The notes under the pieces were generated by a model that saw only the letters and a program-made list of their open reading frames with translations, was not told the DNA's origin and did no database searches. DNA of 64,000 nucleotides from Lederbergia citri (GTDB taxonomy: Bacteria; Bacillota; Bacilli; Bacillales; Bacillaceae_C), in contig NZ_JAGYPG010000006.1 of NCBI RefSeq assembly GCF_018343625.1, positions 60,695 to 124,694 on the forward strand. Direction: 5' to 3'. The translations under genes were made by a program, and so were the position numbers. Of this stretch, positions 24,616-33,804 are shown piece after piece (position 1 is the first letter of the stretch; each line of letters starts with the position of its first letter).

Positions 24616-25236
24616 GTGAACCATTCGAATTGTGATTTTTCACCAATGAAACAAAGGATAAAGGAGGAGATTCGCCAAGTCATAGCGGCACTCCAGTCCA
24701 ATTTAGATGTGATGGATCAAGAAGACTATTGTCTTCTTGGAAGTTTTGAAAAAATTAAAGAGAATTTTATCTCTATCGATATGAAGGCAGCTAACTTCTA
24801 TTTAAATTGTTATTTGGCTCCGTTTACAGATAAATATCTAGAACTGTCCATTTGTGTTCAAAATATGTCACATCGTAGACATGGCGGGTTAATTGTGATA
24901 CAACGTGAAGATTTTCTCGAACCTTTAATGAGACCGGGTATTCCAATCAGAGCGGAGCTAACGCATTCATTAATAGAATCTATATTCTTTCCTGGTAATC
25001 CACTTCACGATGGCGCTGTAATGATAAATGCTAATCAGATTGTTTCTGCGTCAAATGTTCTTCCGCTGTCGGACAAATTTGTAGGTGATAAAAAACTAGG
25101 TACACGACACCGCGCGGCCCTAGGATTATCTGAACAGAGTGATGCGCTCGTACTTGTAGTTTCAGAAGAGACAGGCAAGGTTTCATTCGGGTTTAAAGGA
25201 AATCTCTATCCTGTTAGTACGGGTGAGTTCCACTAG
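24616..25236 (+). CDS. cdaS: Sporulation-specific diadenylate cyclase CdaS
   Basis: 206 residues. The DisA_N/DAC domain carries DGA (132-134) and GTRHR (162-166), the catalytic and ATP-binding motifs for making c-di-AMP from two ATP. The N-terminal helical pair (about 10-55) is the YojJ/CdaS autoinhibitory region; there are no transmembrane segments, unlike CdaA. GTG start with AGGAGGTG upstream. A forespore-type promoter lies upstream. The product probably supports germination or outgrowth. Confidence 0.9.
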   Translation: MNHSNCDFSPMKQRIKEEIRQVIAALQSNLDVMDQEDYCLLGSFEKIKENFISIDMKAANFYLNCYLAPFTDKYLELSICVQNMSHRRHGGLIVIQREDFLEPLMRPGIPIRAELTHSLIESIFFPGNPLHDGAVMINANQIVSASNVLPLSDKFVGDKKLGTRHRAALGLSEQSDALVLVVSEETGKVSFGFKGNLYPVSTGEFH

Positions 25237-25331
25237 TGGTAATAAGGATTTATTTGCGTATAAGGGCGACATACTCTTTTTTCTGATAGGGGGTAGAATC
25301 GTCCTTTTTGCGTTTTTTACTTGAAACCTCA

Positions 25332-25351
25332 TCAATTGAGTAGTAAAGTGA
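25332..25351. promoter_or_regulatory. MarR operator copy 1 (C45 hydrolase gene)
   Basis: TCAATTGAGTAGTAAAGTGA differs by one base from the perfect-arm site at 26499. It overlaps a plausible promoter (TTGAAA, 17 bases, TAAAGT) upstream of the C45 gene. Confidence 0.7.
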
Positions 25352-25403
25352 CTATAACTAAAAAACTTTTGACTATATATTTTGTAAAAAGGGGGGTGAA
25401 TAT

Positions 25404-26456
25404 ATGGGTAATGTTTATAGTGAAATAGTTCAATTTAGAGGGAATCATTACGACTTTGGCTATATGCAAGGGGAGTTGTTAAAGGAATCTCCTATCTTGT
25501 CAAACCGTGAAAAGCAATGGGCTTCTATAAGAAAACGTCATTTTAATATTAATGAAAAAGAGGCCATTCAACTATTCACCAAATTTATTCCCGGTATGCT
25601 GGATGAGCTTCATGGGTTAGCGGATGCTTTAAATTGGAGAATGGAGGATGCCCTTAGAGAATTTGGAGGATATTATGTAGACTATGAGAAAAGTGGATGC
25701 TCCATCTTAACAGGCTCCGAATTTTTAATTCGAAATTATGATAGCCATCCAGGTTACTACGAAGGACGGTATACCATATACCAGCCAACTGATACGGGCT
25801 ATGCGGTTATAGGTCCTTCCATGCAAATAACAGGACGTACAGATGGAATGAATGAAAAAGGTCTTGCTATGGGCTATAACTTCATTAATCGGATTGGATC
25901 TGGAAATGGTTTTGTATGTAATATGATTGGTCGCATAATTCTAGAAACTTGTGCTAATGTCGAGGAAGCGATTTCATTGATTATGGAAATTCCCCACCGA
26001 ACTTCATTTAGTTATGTATTATTAGATCCGAGTGGTGAGACATTTGTCGTTGAAGCTTCACCAAGAAAAGTAGTAGCAAGAAAATCGAATATAAGTACAA
26101 ATCATTTTGAAGTATTAACAGAAGAAAACCGTTATCGTATGAATGACTCTTTAAGGAGACAGAATGAACTGGAAAAGCAACAAAGCAATGATTTAAATTT
26201 ATACGGGGCATATAGAATATTAAACGAAGAAGACAAGGAAATATTTTCTGGCAACTATGGTGCTTCAGCAGGAACAATCCACACATCTGCTTATGTACCA
26301 AGAGAAAGAAAAACATTGTTTGCAATTGGCGGTGATCGAATGCCGGTAATCTTTGACTTTAACCGTTTTTTAGAAGGGGAAGATATAAATATTAAACGAA
26401 TTAAGGGTATTCTTAAATATGATACACCATTTATCAATATGGGTATGATTAACTAA
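25404..26456 (+). CDS. C45-family acyltransferase-like Ntn hydrolase
   Basis: 350 residues resembling acyl-CoA:6-aminopenicillanate acyltransferase/choloylglycine-type Ntn hydrolases. The predicted nucleophile is Cys99 (EKSGCSILTG), freed by self-cleavage in this family. Supporting motifs are RNYDSHPGYYEGRY, GRTDGMNEKGLAMGYNF and a late DPSGETFVVEASP. The substrate is not known; an acyl amide or acyl-amino acid is typical. GGGGGGTG precedes the ATG. The MarR operator upstream links it to the regulator gene that follows. Confidence 0.82.
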   Translation: MGNVYSEIVQFRGNHYDFGYMQGELLKESPILSNREKQWASIRKRHFNINEKEAIQLFTKFIPGMLDELHGLADALNWRMEDALREFGGYYVDYEKSGCSILTGSEFLIRNYDSHPGYYEGRYTIYQPTDTGYAVIGPSMQITGRTDGMNEKGLAMGYNFINRIGSGNGFVCNMIGRIILETCANVEEAISLIMEIPHRTSFSYVLLDPSGETFVVEASPRKVVARKSNISTNHFEVLTEENRYRMNDSLRRQNELEKQQSNDLNLYGAYRILNEEDKEIFSGNYGASAGTIHTSAYVPRERKTLFAIGGDRMPVIFDFNRFLEGEDINIKRIKGILKYDTPFINMGMIN

Positions 26457-26496
26457 CACCGTATAGTATGTACTTGTGATATTCTACTTGATTTTT

Positions 26497-26520
26497 TATC
26501 ACTTGAGTAGTAAAGTGATA
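26497..26520. promoter_or_regulatory. MarR operator copy 2 (autoregulation)
   Basis: TATCACTT-GAGTAGTA-AAGTGATA, 8-bp inverted arms, overlapping a promoter (TTGATT, 17 bases, TAAAGT) 30 bases before the marR-like gene. Same site type as 25332 and 27009. Confidence 0.75.
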
Positions 26521-26550
26521 ATAAGGCTAGCGAAGAGGAGGGGATGAACA

Positions 26551-26994
26551 TTGCGTAATAATACACTTGGATCATTAATTTGGCTACGTTTAATGCGTTT
26601 TACAAACCAAAGCAACCAGTTGTCGAATGAATTTCTAAAACAATTTGGTTTAACTACTGCCCAATTTGATGTACTTATTCAAGTTAAGACATATCAGCCA
26701 CTTACACAATGCGACTTGGCAGAAAAGGTAACGGTTACGCAAGGTGGTATTTCTCGTATGCTTTCCCGACTTGAAAAAGAAGGCTATATATATCGAAAGC
26801 AAGATTGGAAAACGAAAACAATAAGTCTAACGGAGAAGGCTGAATCCGTATTAAAAGAAGCAATGCCAGCACAGCTTGCGTTTCAATCATCTTTTTTTGA
26901 TGATGTTTTAAGTGAAGAAGAAAAGAAGACATTATATACACTCATGACGAGAGTTCACAAATATAGTCAAAAAAGAAAATTACCATCTGAGTAA
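26551..26994 (+). CDS. MarR-family regulator (MhqR-like)
   Basis: 147 residues with the MarR fold: N-terminal dimer helices, winged-helix LTQCDLAEKVTVTQGGISRMLSRLEKEGYIYR (about 51-82) and wing KQDWKTKTISLTEKAESVL. TTG start with GAGGAGGGG upstream. It precedes a dioxygenase/monooxygenase/reductase set like the MhqR regulon of B. subtilis, which answers quinones and aromatic stress. Matching palindromes before its own gene, before the preceding gene and before the following operon make it the likely regulator of all three. Confidence 0.85.
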   Translation: MRNNTLGSLIWLRLMRFTNQSNQLSNEFLKQFGLTTAQFDVLIQVKTYQPLTQCDLAEKVTVTQGGISRMLSRLEKEGYIYRKQDWKTKTISLTEKAESVLKEAMPAQLAFQSSFFDDVLSEEEKKTLYTLMTRVHKYSQKRKLPSE

Positions 26995-27008
26995 TTTTTT
27001 TTAAACCA

Positions 27009-27028
27009 TCACTTGATTAGTCAAGTTA
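27009..27028. promoter_or_regulatory. MarR operator copy 3 (dioxygenase operon)
   Basis: TCACTTGATTAGTCAAGTTA, arms TCACTTGA / TCAAGTTA with one mismatch. It lies between the MarR stop codon and the SD of the next gene. It could act as a transcriptional roadblock or control an internal promoter. Confidence 0.65.
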
Positions 27029-27045
27029 AAAAAGGAGGAAGCAAT

Positions 27046-27987
27046 ATGTATAAAATACCTGGTCACCACCATATTTCGATGATTACGAAGGACGCTCAAA
27101 TAAATAATCATTTTTATCAAAAAGTATTAGGACTACGCAGAGTGAAAAAGACCGTGAATCAAGACGATCCTTCGATGTATCACCTATTTTACGGAGATTT
27201 AACAGGCAGTGCGGGAACGGAGCTATCGTTTTTTGAAATGCCTTATGTAGGGAGGACACATCGTGGCACAAACGCCATCACGAAAATTGGCTTGCTTGTC
27301 CCGTCTTTTGAAAGTCTTGAATTTTGGAAAAATCGTTTTGAGTCAATGGATGTTAAACACGGTGACATTACAAAATATGCTGGACGAGATGCGCTCCATT
27401 TTGAAGATTCGGAAGGACTGCGAATGGTCTTATTAAATAATAACGGTGATGATATTCCTGAATATTGGTCAGCTTGGAAGGATTCTGTCATCGAAGAAGA
27501 ACACCGTATCTTAGGAATGGGAACAGTTGAACTAACAGTTAGACATTTAGAAAAAACAGCCAGAACATTACGCGATATGTTTGGTTACGTAGAAGTTAGC
27601 CGTTCGGATGGTGAAGTAATTTATCAATCAGTTGAAGGGCAATCATTCGGAGAGATTATCATTAAACAACAAGACGGGGAAAGAGAAAAGCCTGGTCGAG
27701 GAAGTATCCATCATCTGGCGATTCGTGTGAAAAATGAAGAAGAATTGCGTTATTGGGAAGGTGTGGTAAAAGAACGAGGCTTCCACTCAACCGGAATTGT
27801 CGATCGTTTTTATTTCAAGAGCCTATACTTCCGTGAATCTAATGGCATTTTATTTGAGATTGCAACAGATGGACCTGGATTTACTGCAGATTCAACAGTC
27901 GAAGAATTAGGTAAAACATTAGATTTACCACCGTTCTTGGAAGAAAGACGTGCGGAAATTGAAGCAAAATTAGCACCGATAGATTAA
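27046..27987 (+). CDS. Ring-cleaving dioxygenase, VOC superfamily (MhqO/MhqA-like)
   Basis: 313 residues, two tandem VOC halves. N-terminal GHHHISMITKD starts the first; GTVELTVRHLEKT starts the second. Metal-ligand candidates are His in GHHHISM, His in SIHHLAIRV and Glu in ILFEIATDGPG. This matches the hydroquinone-specific dioxygenase group induced by MhqR. AAAGGAGGAA lies before the ATG at 27046; an upstream start would overlap the operator. Confidence 0.87.
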   Translation: MYKIPGHHHISMITKDAQINNHFYQKVLGLRRVKKTVNQDDPSMYHLFYGDLTGSAGTELSFFEMPYVGRTHRGTNAITKIGLLVPSFESLEFWKNRFESMDVKHGDITKYAGRDALHFEDSEGLRMVLLNNNGDDIPEYWSAWKDSVIEEEHRILGMGTVELTVRHLEKTARTLRDMFGYVEVSRSDGEVIYQSVEGQSFGEIIIKQQDGEREKPGRGSIHHLAIRVKNEEELRYWEGVVKERGFHSTGIVDRFYFKSLYFRESNGILFEIATDGPGFTADSTVEELGKTLDLPPFLEERRAEIEAKLAPID

Positions 27988-28003
27988 GAAGGAGTGAATG
28001 GAC

Positions 28004-29062
28004 ATGGAAAAATATCGTATCGATCCAAGTAAAGGGATTGAATTCGGGTTATATTCAATTGGGGATCATTTATTTAACCCGCATACAGGTGACATGATTA
28101 GCGCGGAACAGCGAATTCGAGAATTAATTGAGGCTAGTAAACTTGCTGATGAGGCAGGACTTGATGTTTTTGCGGTCGGAGAAAGCCATCAAATTCACTT
28201 TACGACACAGGCACATACGGTCATTTTAGGGGCCATTGCACAAGCGACAAAAAATATTAAAATTGCCAGCTCGGCTACAGTGTTAAGTGTGTCAGACCCA
28301 GTCCGAGTGTATGAAGATTTTGCCACGATTGATTTAATTTCAAAAGGGAGAGCGGAAATTGTTGCTGGACGTGGTTCACGTGTTGGGGCATATGATTTGC
28401 TCGGATACAATGTCCGTGACTATGAGGAATTATTTGAAGAAAAATTGGAGCTTCTTTTGAAAATAAATGAGGAAGAAAAAGTAACGTGGGAAGGACAATT
28501 CCGGGCGCCGCTTAAAAATGCAATGATACTTCCGCAGCCTTTGAATGGTCATTTACCAATTTGGCGCGCAGTAGGTGGACCACCTGCTAGTGCGATTAAA
28601 GCTGGATATGCAGGAGTACCAATGATGCTGACAACACTTGGTGGCCCAGCGATTAACTTTAAGGTTTCAGTTGACGCGTATCGTGAGGCAGCAGAACGTA
28701 GTGGTTTTGATCCAGCAACATTGCCAATCGCAACGACGAGTTTATTTTATACTGCGGAAACTACTCAGGATGCTCTTAGAGAATACTACCCACACGCTAA
28801 TTCTGGTATGCTCGCGTTACGAGGCGGCGGCTATCCAAAACAACAATTTGCGCAATCGACTGATCATCGAGATGCGTTAATGATAGGTAGTCCGCAGCAA
28901 ATAATTGAAAAAATGATTTATCAATATGAACTTTACGGTCAGCAACGATTTATGGCACAGATTGATTTTGGCGGCGTGCCATTCGATAACATTATGAAAA
29001 ATATTGAATTGATTGCTACAGAAATTATGCCAGCAATTAAGAAATATACAAGGGGTAATTAA
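28004..29062 (+). CDS. LLM-class flavin-dependent monooxygenase
   Basis: 352 residues of the luciferase-like FMN/F420 TIM-barrel family. The N-terminus EFGLYSIGDHLFNPHTG and blocks such as VFAVGESHQIHF, RAEIVAGRGSRVGAYDLLGY and RAVGGPPASAIKAG fit the TIGR-type 'LLM oxidoreductase' group. It probably oxidises an organic substrate with FMNH2 supplied by the flavin reductase encoded next. The ATG at 28004 is preferred over 28 bases-adjacent 27998 because AAGGAG is better spaced. It is tightly linked in the operon. Confidence 0.85.
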   Translation: MEKYRIDPSKGIEFGLYSIGDHLFNPHTGDMISAEQRIRELIEASKLADEAGLDVFAVGESHQIHFTTQAHTVILGAIAQATKNIKIASSATVLSVSDPVRVYEDFATIDLISKGRAEIVAGRGSRVGAYDLLGYNVRDYEELFEEKLELLLKINEEEKVTWEGQFRAPLKNAMILPQPLNGHLPIWRAVGGPPASAIKAGYAGVPMMLTTLGGPAINFKVSVDAYREAAERSGFDPATLPIATTSLFYTAETTQDALREYYPHANSGMLALRGGGYPKQQFAQSTDHRDALMIGSPQQIIEKMIYQYELYGQQRFMAQIDFGGVPFDNIMKNIELIATEIMPAIKKYTRGN

Positions 29063-29063
29063 C

Positions 29064-29630
29064 ATGAAGATTGTAGGAATTTCCGGCTCAAATGTGGGAA
29101 ATAAAACAAGAATAGCAATGGAATACACACTTAATAAAGCTCGTGAAAAGTATCCAGATGCAGAGATTACATTACTAGATTTAGCTGAATATGAAATGGT
29201 CTTTAGTGATGGACGCAATTACTGGGAATATGATGGCGATACAAAGTATGTAACGGAGACGATCATGGGAGCAGACGCTATTATTATCGGAACTCCGGTG
29301 TTTCAAGCATCTATTGCAGCCACATTAAAAAATATTTTTGACTTGTTACCCGTTAACGCCTTTCGAGATAAAGTAGTAAGTATACTTGTGACAGCAGGAA
29401 CAGCGAAACATTATTTGATGGCAGAGCAACAATTAAAGCCCATACTTTCTTATATGAAGGCACATATTGTCCCAACGTATGTATTTATAGAAGAAAAGGA
29501 TTTTTATAGGAACGAAATAGTGAATGATGATATTTTATTCCGTATGGATCGTCTAGTAGAAGACACTGTGCTTCTTGTAGACGCATATGTAAAGATTCGC
29601 GAAGCAAAAGATGCAGAATATGATTTTTAA
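29064..29630 (+). CDS. NADPH-dependent FMN reductase
   Basis: 188 residues with a flavodoxin-like fold: MKIVGISGSNVGNKTRI (phosphate-binding loop), GADAIIIGTPVFQASIAATLKNIFDLLP and KVVSILVTAGTAKHY. It belongs to the SsuE/NAD(P)H FMN-reductase group and probably feeds reduced flavin to the LLM monooxygenase, whose stop codon lies one base before its ATG. Confidence 0.87.
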   Translation: MKIVGISGSNVGNKTRIAMEYTLNKAREKYPDAEITLLDLAEYEMVFSDGRNYWEYDGDTKYVTETIMGADAIIIGTPVFQASIAATLKNIFDLLPVNAFRDKVVSILVTAGTAKHYLMAEQQLKPILSYMKAHIVPTYVFIEEKDFYRNEIVNDDILFRMDRLVEDTVLLVDAYVKIREAKDAEYDF

Positions 29631-29654
29631 GTATGTTTGACGGGGGCACTGCAG

Positions 29655-30272
29655 ATGGAATTTATGAAGTTAATTGAGAAACGGCGTTCTGCAAATAATT
29701 TTTTACAGGACGTTCATATCACTCCAGAGGATTTAAATTTAATTTTCAATGATGTTAAGCTTGCACCCTCTTCATTCAATTTGCAACATACAGAATATAT
29801 CGTTGTGATGGATAAATATTTGAAGGAGAAGGTTCGTGAAGCGGCACATAGTCAATATAAAATACATTCTGCATCTGCTGTTATATTGGTGACTGCAGAC
29901 AGACAAGCGTATGAACAAACTGAAAGATTACATCAAGGTATGTTACATCTAGGAGTGCTAACAGAATTTGAACTAAAAGAAATGATTGATGAAAATGTTC
30001 AATTTTACGAGGAGCGCGGGGATGTTTTTAAAAAAGAGGATGCGATCCGTAATGGTTCCTTGTCAGCTATGTTCTTCATGTTGGCAGCAAAAAACCGCGG
30101 GTGGGATACTTGTCCCATGATTGGATTTGACCAAGAGCAAATACGTGCATTATTAAATATCCCTCATACACATGAAGTAGTACTAATGATTACGATTGGA
30201 AAAGAAAAGGAAAGTAGCCGAAGGTTGAGAGGTTACCGCAAACCAATTGGTGAATTTGTGACTTATGTATAA
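29655..30272 (+). CDS. Nitroreductase-family oxidoreductase (MhqN-like)
   Basis: 205 residues. EKRRSANNFLQD near the start, LAPSSFNLQHTEYIVV and NRGWDTCPMIGFD mark the FMN-binding nitroreductase fold. MhqN in B. subtilis belongs to the quinone-stress regulon. The ATG at 29655 is used; only a weak GGGGG SD is visible. Last gene of the operon, with a strong terminator 7 bases after the stop. Confidence 0.85.
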   Translation: MEFMKLIEKRRSANNFLQDVHITPEDLNLIFNDVKLAPSSFNLQHTEYIVVMDKYLKEKVREAAHSQYKIHSASAVILVTADRQAYEQTERLHQGMLHLGVLTEFELKEMIDENVQFYEERGDVFKKEDAIRNGSLSAMFFMLAAKNRGWDTCPMIGFDQEQIRALLNIPHTHEVVLMITIGKEKESSRRLRGYRKPIGEFVTYV

Positions 30273-30278
30273 TTTAAC

Positions 30279-30322
30279 AAATACCCCTTTCTCATTGGAT
30301 ATGAGAAAGGGGTATTTTTATA
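30279..30322 (+). terminator. Strong terminator of aromatic-stress operon
   Basis: A perfect 17-bp stem AAATACCCCTTTCTCAT / its complement, loop TGGAT, then TTTTTAT. Confidence 0.93.
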
Positions 30323-30567
30323 AGTTTCATTGTTAGGAAGACCAGAAGAGGGGTAATAAGGTGGGATTTTGAGCTACCCGATGTTTTGCATTAATTCTTT
30401 TACCTTTAAATCTAGGAACATTTTATCAACCTTATATATAAAAAAATATGAGAGCCTATTCCTAATTTGGCATGAGTTATCTTGGAATGATGACAAAGGC
30501 TTAAAATCTGTAGCGTACGGGTAAACACCATACAATCTATCTTAGTATGGGCTAGGTGAGTTACTAC

Positions 30568-32487
30568 ATGAAAAAACAGATCTTATTACTTACTATGATA
30601 AGTGTTTTGGTCATGCCATCCTTTACATTGAGTGCAGAGGAAAAAGGGACAATTATGGTAGTTTCGTTTGATGGCATGCGCCACGACTTTTTGGAAGGTT
30701 ATATGAATGAAGGGGACATGCCGTATTTTACTGAAGTGGCAGATAAGGGATTGTATGCGAAAAAGATAAGGACTATTTTTCCATCCTTGACTTCGGCTTC
30801 TCATGCCGCCATTGCAACTGGCGCTAAACCACATGTGACTGGGATGGTCAGCAATGAAATTCATAAACCTAACAAGAACCTGACAAATCGGGATAGCGCC
30901 TTTTTTTCTCCGCTTGATGCTGAACCCGTATGGTCAATAGCTCGAAAAGCAGGAAAAACAACTGCAACTGTTCTTTTTCCAGGCTCAAATCCGGAATACG
31001 GAAATGAGGCTGATTATGCAGTTTACTATGGTGATACTTGGGCTGAAAGTGATTTTGTGTCCTTGGATTTTAAGTCGGAAGGAAGCATTAAAAAGGTAAG
31101 TTTTCCGCTAAAGCTTGATAAACAAGACAATCGTACGGTCTACATTGAGGCAAAAAGATCTGGTAACCAAAAGAAATATGATACTTTTTATGTGTCCTTT
31201 GAGCCAAATATGAAATCCGCAGAAAAGGTATATCTAAATGAATGGGGATCCCTTTCCTTTCCGGTTAAAGACAAAGGATTAGCTGGGTTTTCTTTTAAAC
31301 TAAAGGCCAAAAAACCGGATCTTTCTGATGCTAAATTATACAGGACAGCAGTGACTTCAGCTGTTATTGAAGGACCTTCAGGATTCAAAAAGACTATCAA
31401 TGACAATTTTAGTTTTTTCCCTGTCCAAGATGATGATATGGCACTGAAGAAAAAATGGATAACACGGAAAGAATACGAGGAGATTAGCACCCGCTTTGCT
31501 CAATGGACAACAGATGTCTCGTTGTATTTAAAAGAACAGTACAAGCCTGACCTATTATTCTTTTACTATCCACAAGTCGATCATGAGTCGCATAATTACT
31601 TGCTAACAGACCCGAGGCAGCCAGGTTATTCAAGAGAAAAGTCCAAGCGTTATATGGGCTATATTCGATGGGCGTACCGCTTGTCTGATCGTATGCTTGG
31701 TCAAACACTTTCAAAGATAAATGATAGGGAGCGAATTTTTCTTGTTTCCGATCATGGAATGGAGCCAGTTCATTCTAGCTTATCACCTAACGAGGAACTT
31801 GAGAAACACGGCTTATTAGTAAAGGACAGTGATGGTAAAATCGATGTAAAAAAATCGAAAGCTTTTGCAATTGCGAGCGGATCGATTGCAAATATATTTA
31901 TTAACTTGAAAGGAACTCAAAAGGACGGTGCAGTCGATCAAAAGGAATATCCATCTGTTCGAAACGATATCGTTTCTATTTTTAAAAATGTACGTGTGAA
32001 AACAAAGAAAGCTCCTATTAAGCAATACTTTTCCTTTCTGTACGGACAATTCCGAGGAGATTTTATAGGCGCGGACAGAGATAAGTCCCAGTCTTTCAAA
32101 GCCATTAAAGATACAGCACTCTTTTCTCCTTTTAAACATAAAATTAATCCTTATGAAAAAGTCATTTTACCTAAAAAGAGTCAAAATCAAAATAAGGATA
32201 AAAATCTAGGTGACGTTCTATTGGTCGCAAAAAAAGGGTACTATATGACCCAAGAAGATGGTGAAAAGGTTCTGAGCGCAGATGTTCTCGGCAACCACGG
32301 TGGCGACCCGACAAGAAAAGAACTACTCCCTATCTTTTTAGCGGTCGGTAATGGAATCCCTCAAGGAACAATCCAGTCGGAAATTTCTACTTTAGATATC
32401 GCACCAACCTTATATAAAATAATGGATATTAATCAGCCCGATTTTGTTGAAGGTAAATCAATTCCCGAATTGGTAGAAAGAAAATAA
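30568..32487 (+). CDS. Secreted alkaline-phosphatase-superfamily phosphodiesterase
   Basis: 639 residues with an N-terminal signal peptide (to about residue 23, ...TLSAEE). It is of the nucleotide pyrophosphatase/phosphodiesterase type: FDGMRHD (metal Asp35), Thr75 nucleophile in FPSLTSASHA, YYPQVDHESH and VSDHGMEP with further metal ligands, and GNHGG near the C-terminus. It cleaves phosphodiester or pyrophosphate substrates outside the cell; the real substrate is unknown. The ATG at 30568 is preferred because AGGTGAG lies seven bases upstream; the GTG within that SD is unlikely. Confidence 0.85.
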   Translation: MKKQILLLTMISVLVMPSFTLSAEEKGTIMVVSFDGMRHDFLEGYMNEGDMPYFTEVADKGLYAKKIRTIFPSLTSASHAAIATGAKPHVTGMVSNEIHKPNKNLTNRDSAFFSPLDAEPVWSIARKAGKTTATVLFPGSNPEYGNEADYAVYYGDTWAESDFVSLDFKSEGSIKKVSFPLKLDKQDNRTVYIEAKRSGNQKKYDTFYVSFEPNMKSAEKVYLNEWGSLSFPVKDKGLAGFSFKLKAKKPDLSDAKLYRTAVTSAVIEGPSGFKKTINDNFSFFPVQDDDMALKKKWITRKEYEEISTRFAQWTTDVSLYLKEQYKPDLLFFYYPQVDHESHNYLLTDPRQPGYSREKSKRYMGYIRWAYRLSDRMLGQTLSKINDRERIFLVSDHGMEPVHSSLSPNEELEKHGLLVKDSDGKIDVKKSKAFAIASGSIANIFINLKGTQKDGAVDQKEYPSVRNDIVSIFKNVRVKTKKAPIKQYFSFLYGQFRGDFIGADRDKSQSFKAIKDTALFSPFKHKINPYEKVILPKKSQNQNKDKNLGDVLLVAKKGYYMTQEDGEKVLSADVLGNHGGDPTRKELLPIFLAVGNGIPQGTIQSEISTLDIAPTLYKIMDINQPDFVEGKSIPELVERK

Positions 32488-32488
32488 C

Positions 32489-32526
32489 AAATTCAGATGG
32501 GGCTACTCCCCTATCTGAATTTTTTC
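32489..32526. terminator. Bidirectional terminator
   Basis: AAATTCAGAT...GGG / CCC...ATCTGAATTT with T-run on both strands, between convergent phosphodiesterase and mtnE genes. Confidence 0.9.
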
Positions 32527-32529
32527 CAC

Positions 32530-33702
32530 TTAAAATAAATCTAAATCTCCGATTCTTCTTGCAGCTTCACGTAATCTCTCTTCCGTCGTCAACAAGCCAA
32601 CTCTTATATAGCCTTCGCCGTATTCACCGAATCCAATCCCCGGTGCTACAGCTACATGTGCTTTTTCCAGTAATAGATTAGCAAATGCTTCAGATGTATA
32701 GCCGTCAGGAACTTTTAGCCAGGCGAAAAATGATCCAGGGGGAGCTTGGACTTTCCAACCAATCTCGTGCAAGCTTGATATAAATGCGTTTCGCCTTTTC
32801 TCATATGTTTCGTTTAATTTTACCGCACATTCTTGGGAGCCTAATAACGCTTCTGTCGCGGCATCTTGAACTGCACCAAATAAACTAACGTAAAGATGAT
32901 CTTGTAAAAGATTGATAGCTTCGATGACGGAAGGATTTCCTATTGCAAAAGCTACACGCCACCCAGCCATATTATAGGTTTTCGACAACGTATAAATTTC
33001 AATTCCTACATCTTTCGCACCTTCAGCCTGTAAAAAGCTGACTGGTCTCTTACCATCAAATCCAATCGCTCCGTACGCAAAATCATGAACGACACAAATA
33101 TGATGCTTTGCTGCAAATTCCACTGTCTCATTAAAAAACTTTATATCCGCTACAGCCCCAGTAGGATTATTTGGATAGTTCAGGATCATCATTTTTGCCT
33201 TTTCTGCAATTTCTAATGGAATTTCATCATACTGAGGAAGGAACTGATGTTCAGCTTTCAATGGCATCAGTTCCATTTTGACATTTGCAAGTGCTGCACC
33301 TGACCAATAATCTGGATAGCCTGGATCAGGAACAAGCATTGTATCATCAGGGTTCATTAGGCATTGTGGTAATTCTACAAGACCAGCTTTTCCTCCGAAT
33401 AAAACCGCTACTTCTGTTTCAGGATCAAGCTTCACATCATACTCTCGTTTATAATACTCAGCAACCGCTTTTTTGAGATCAGGCTTTCCGCGAAACGGCG
33501 GGTAACGATGATTGACTGGTTCCTCAGCGGCGTTTTTTAATCGGTCTACAATATGTGATGGAGTTGGTAAATCCGGGTTTCCTTGACCCAAATTAATAAC
33601 ATCGTGGCCATTTGCTATGTATTGATTCACTTTTTGCACAAGTGATGCAAAAAATTGTTTAGGCAATTGCTTTAAAACGTCCGAAGTTTCAAAATTCTTC
33701 AT
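32530..33702 (-). CDS. mtnE: Methionine-salvage aminotransferase MtnE
   Basis: 390 residues, fold-type I PLP aminotransferase. PLP lysine is K241 in TLSKTYNMAGWR; NYPNNPTGAV (175-184) and HDFAYGAIGF are typical. The segments INLGQGNPDLPTPSHIV and VLFGGKAGLVELPQCL match MtnE/YkrV, which makes methionine from 4-methylthio-2-oxobutyrate. The inner ATG is chosen because AGAGGTG lies seven bases upstream. It is divergent from mtnU. Sequence alone does not fully separate it from related aspartate-type aminotransferases. Confidence 0.8.
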   Translation of the reverse strand: MKNFETSDVLKQLPKQFFASLVQKVNQYIANGHDVINLGQGNPDLPTPSHIVDRLKNAAEEPVNHRYPPFRGKPDLKKAVAEYYKREYDVKLDPETEVAVLFGGKAGLVELPQCLMNPDDTMLVPDPGYPDYWSGAALANVKMELMPLKAEHQFLPQYDEIPLEIAEKAKMMILNYPNNPTGAVADIKFFNETVEFAAKHHICVVHDFAYGAIGFDGKRPVSFLQAEGAKDVGIEIYTLSKTYNMAGWRVAFAIGNPSVIEAINLLQDHLYVSLFGAVQDAATEALLGSQECAVKLNETYEKRRNAFISSLHEIGWKVQAPPGSFFAWLKVPDGYTSEAFANLLLEKAHVAVAPGIGFGEYGEGYIRVGLLTTEERLREAARRIGDLDLF

Positions 33703-33804
33703 CGAGACACCTCTATAAAAATATTGAATTTTCCTTTTCATTTCTAGTTGCTTAGGAAATTATATATTAGGACTTTGTAGAAGACTTTTAAGAAGGTAGT
33801 TCCC

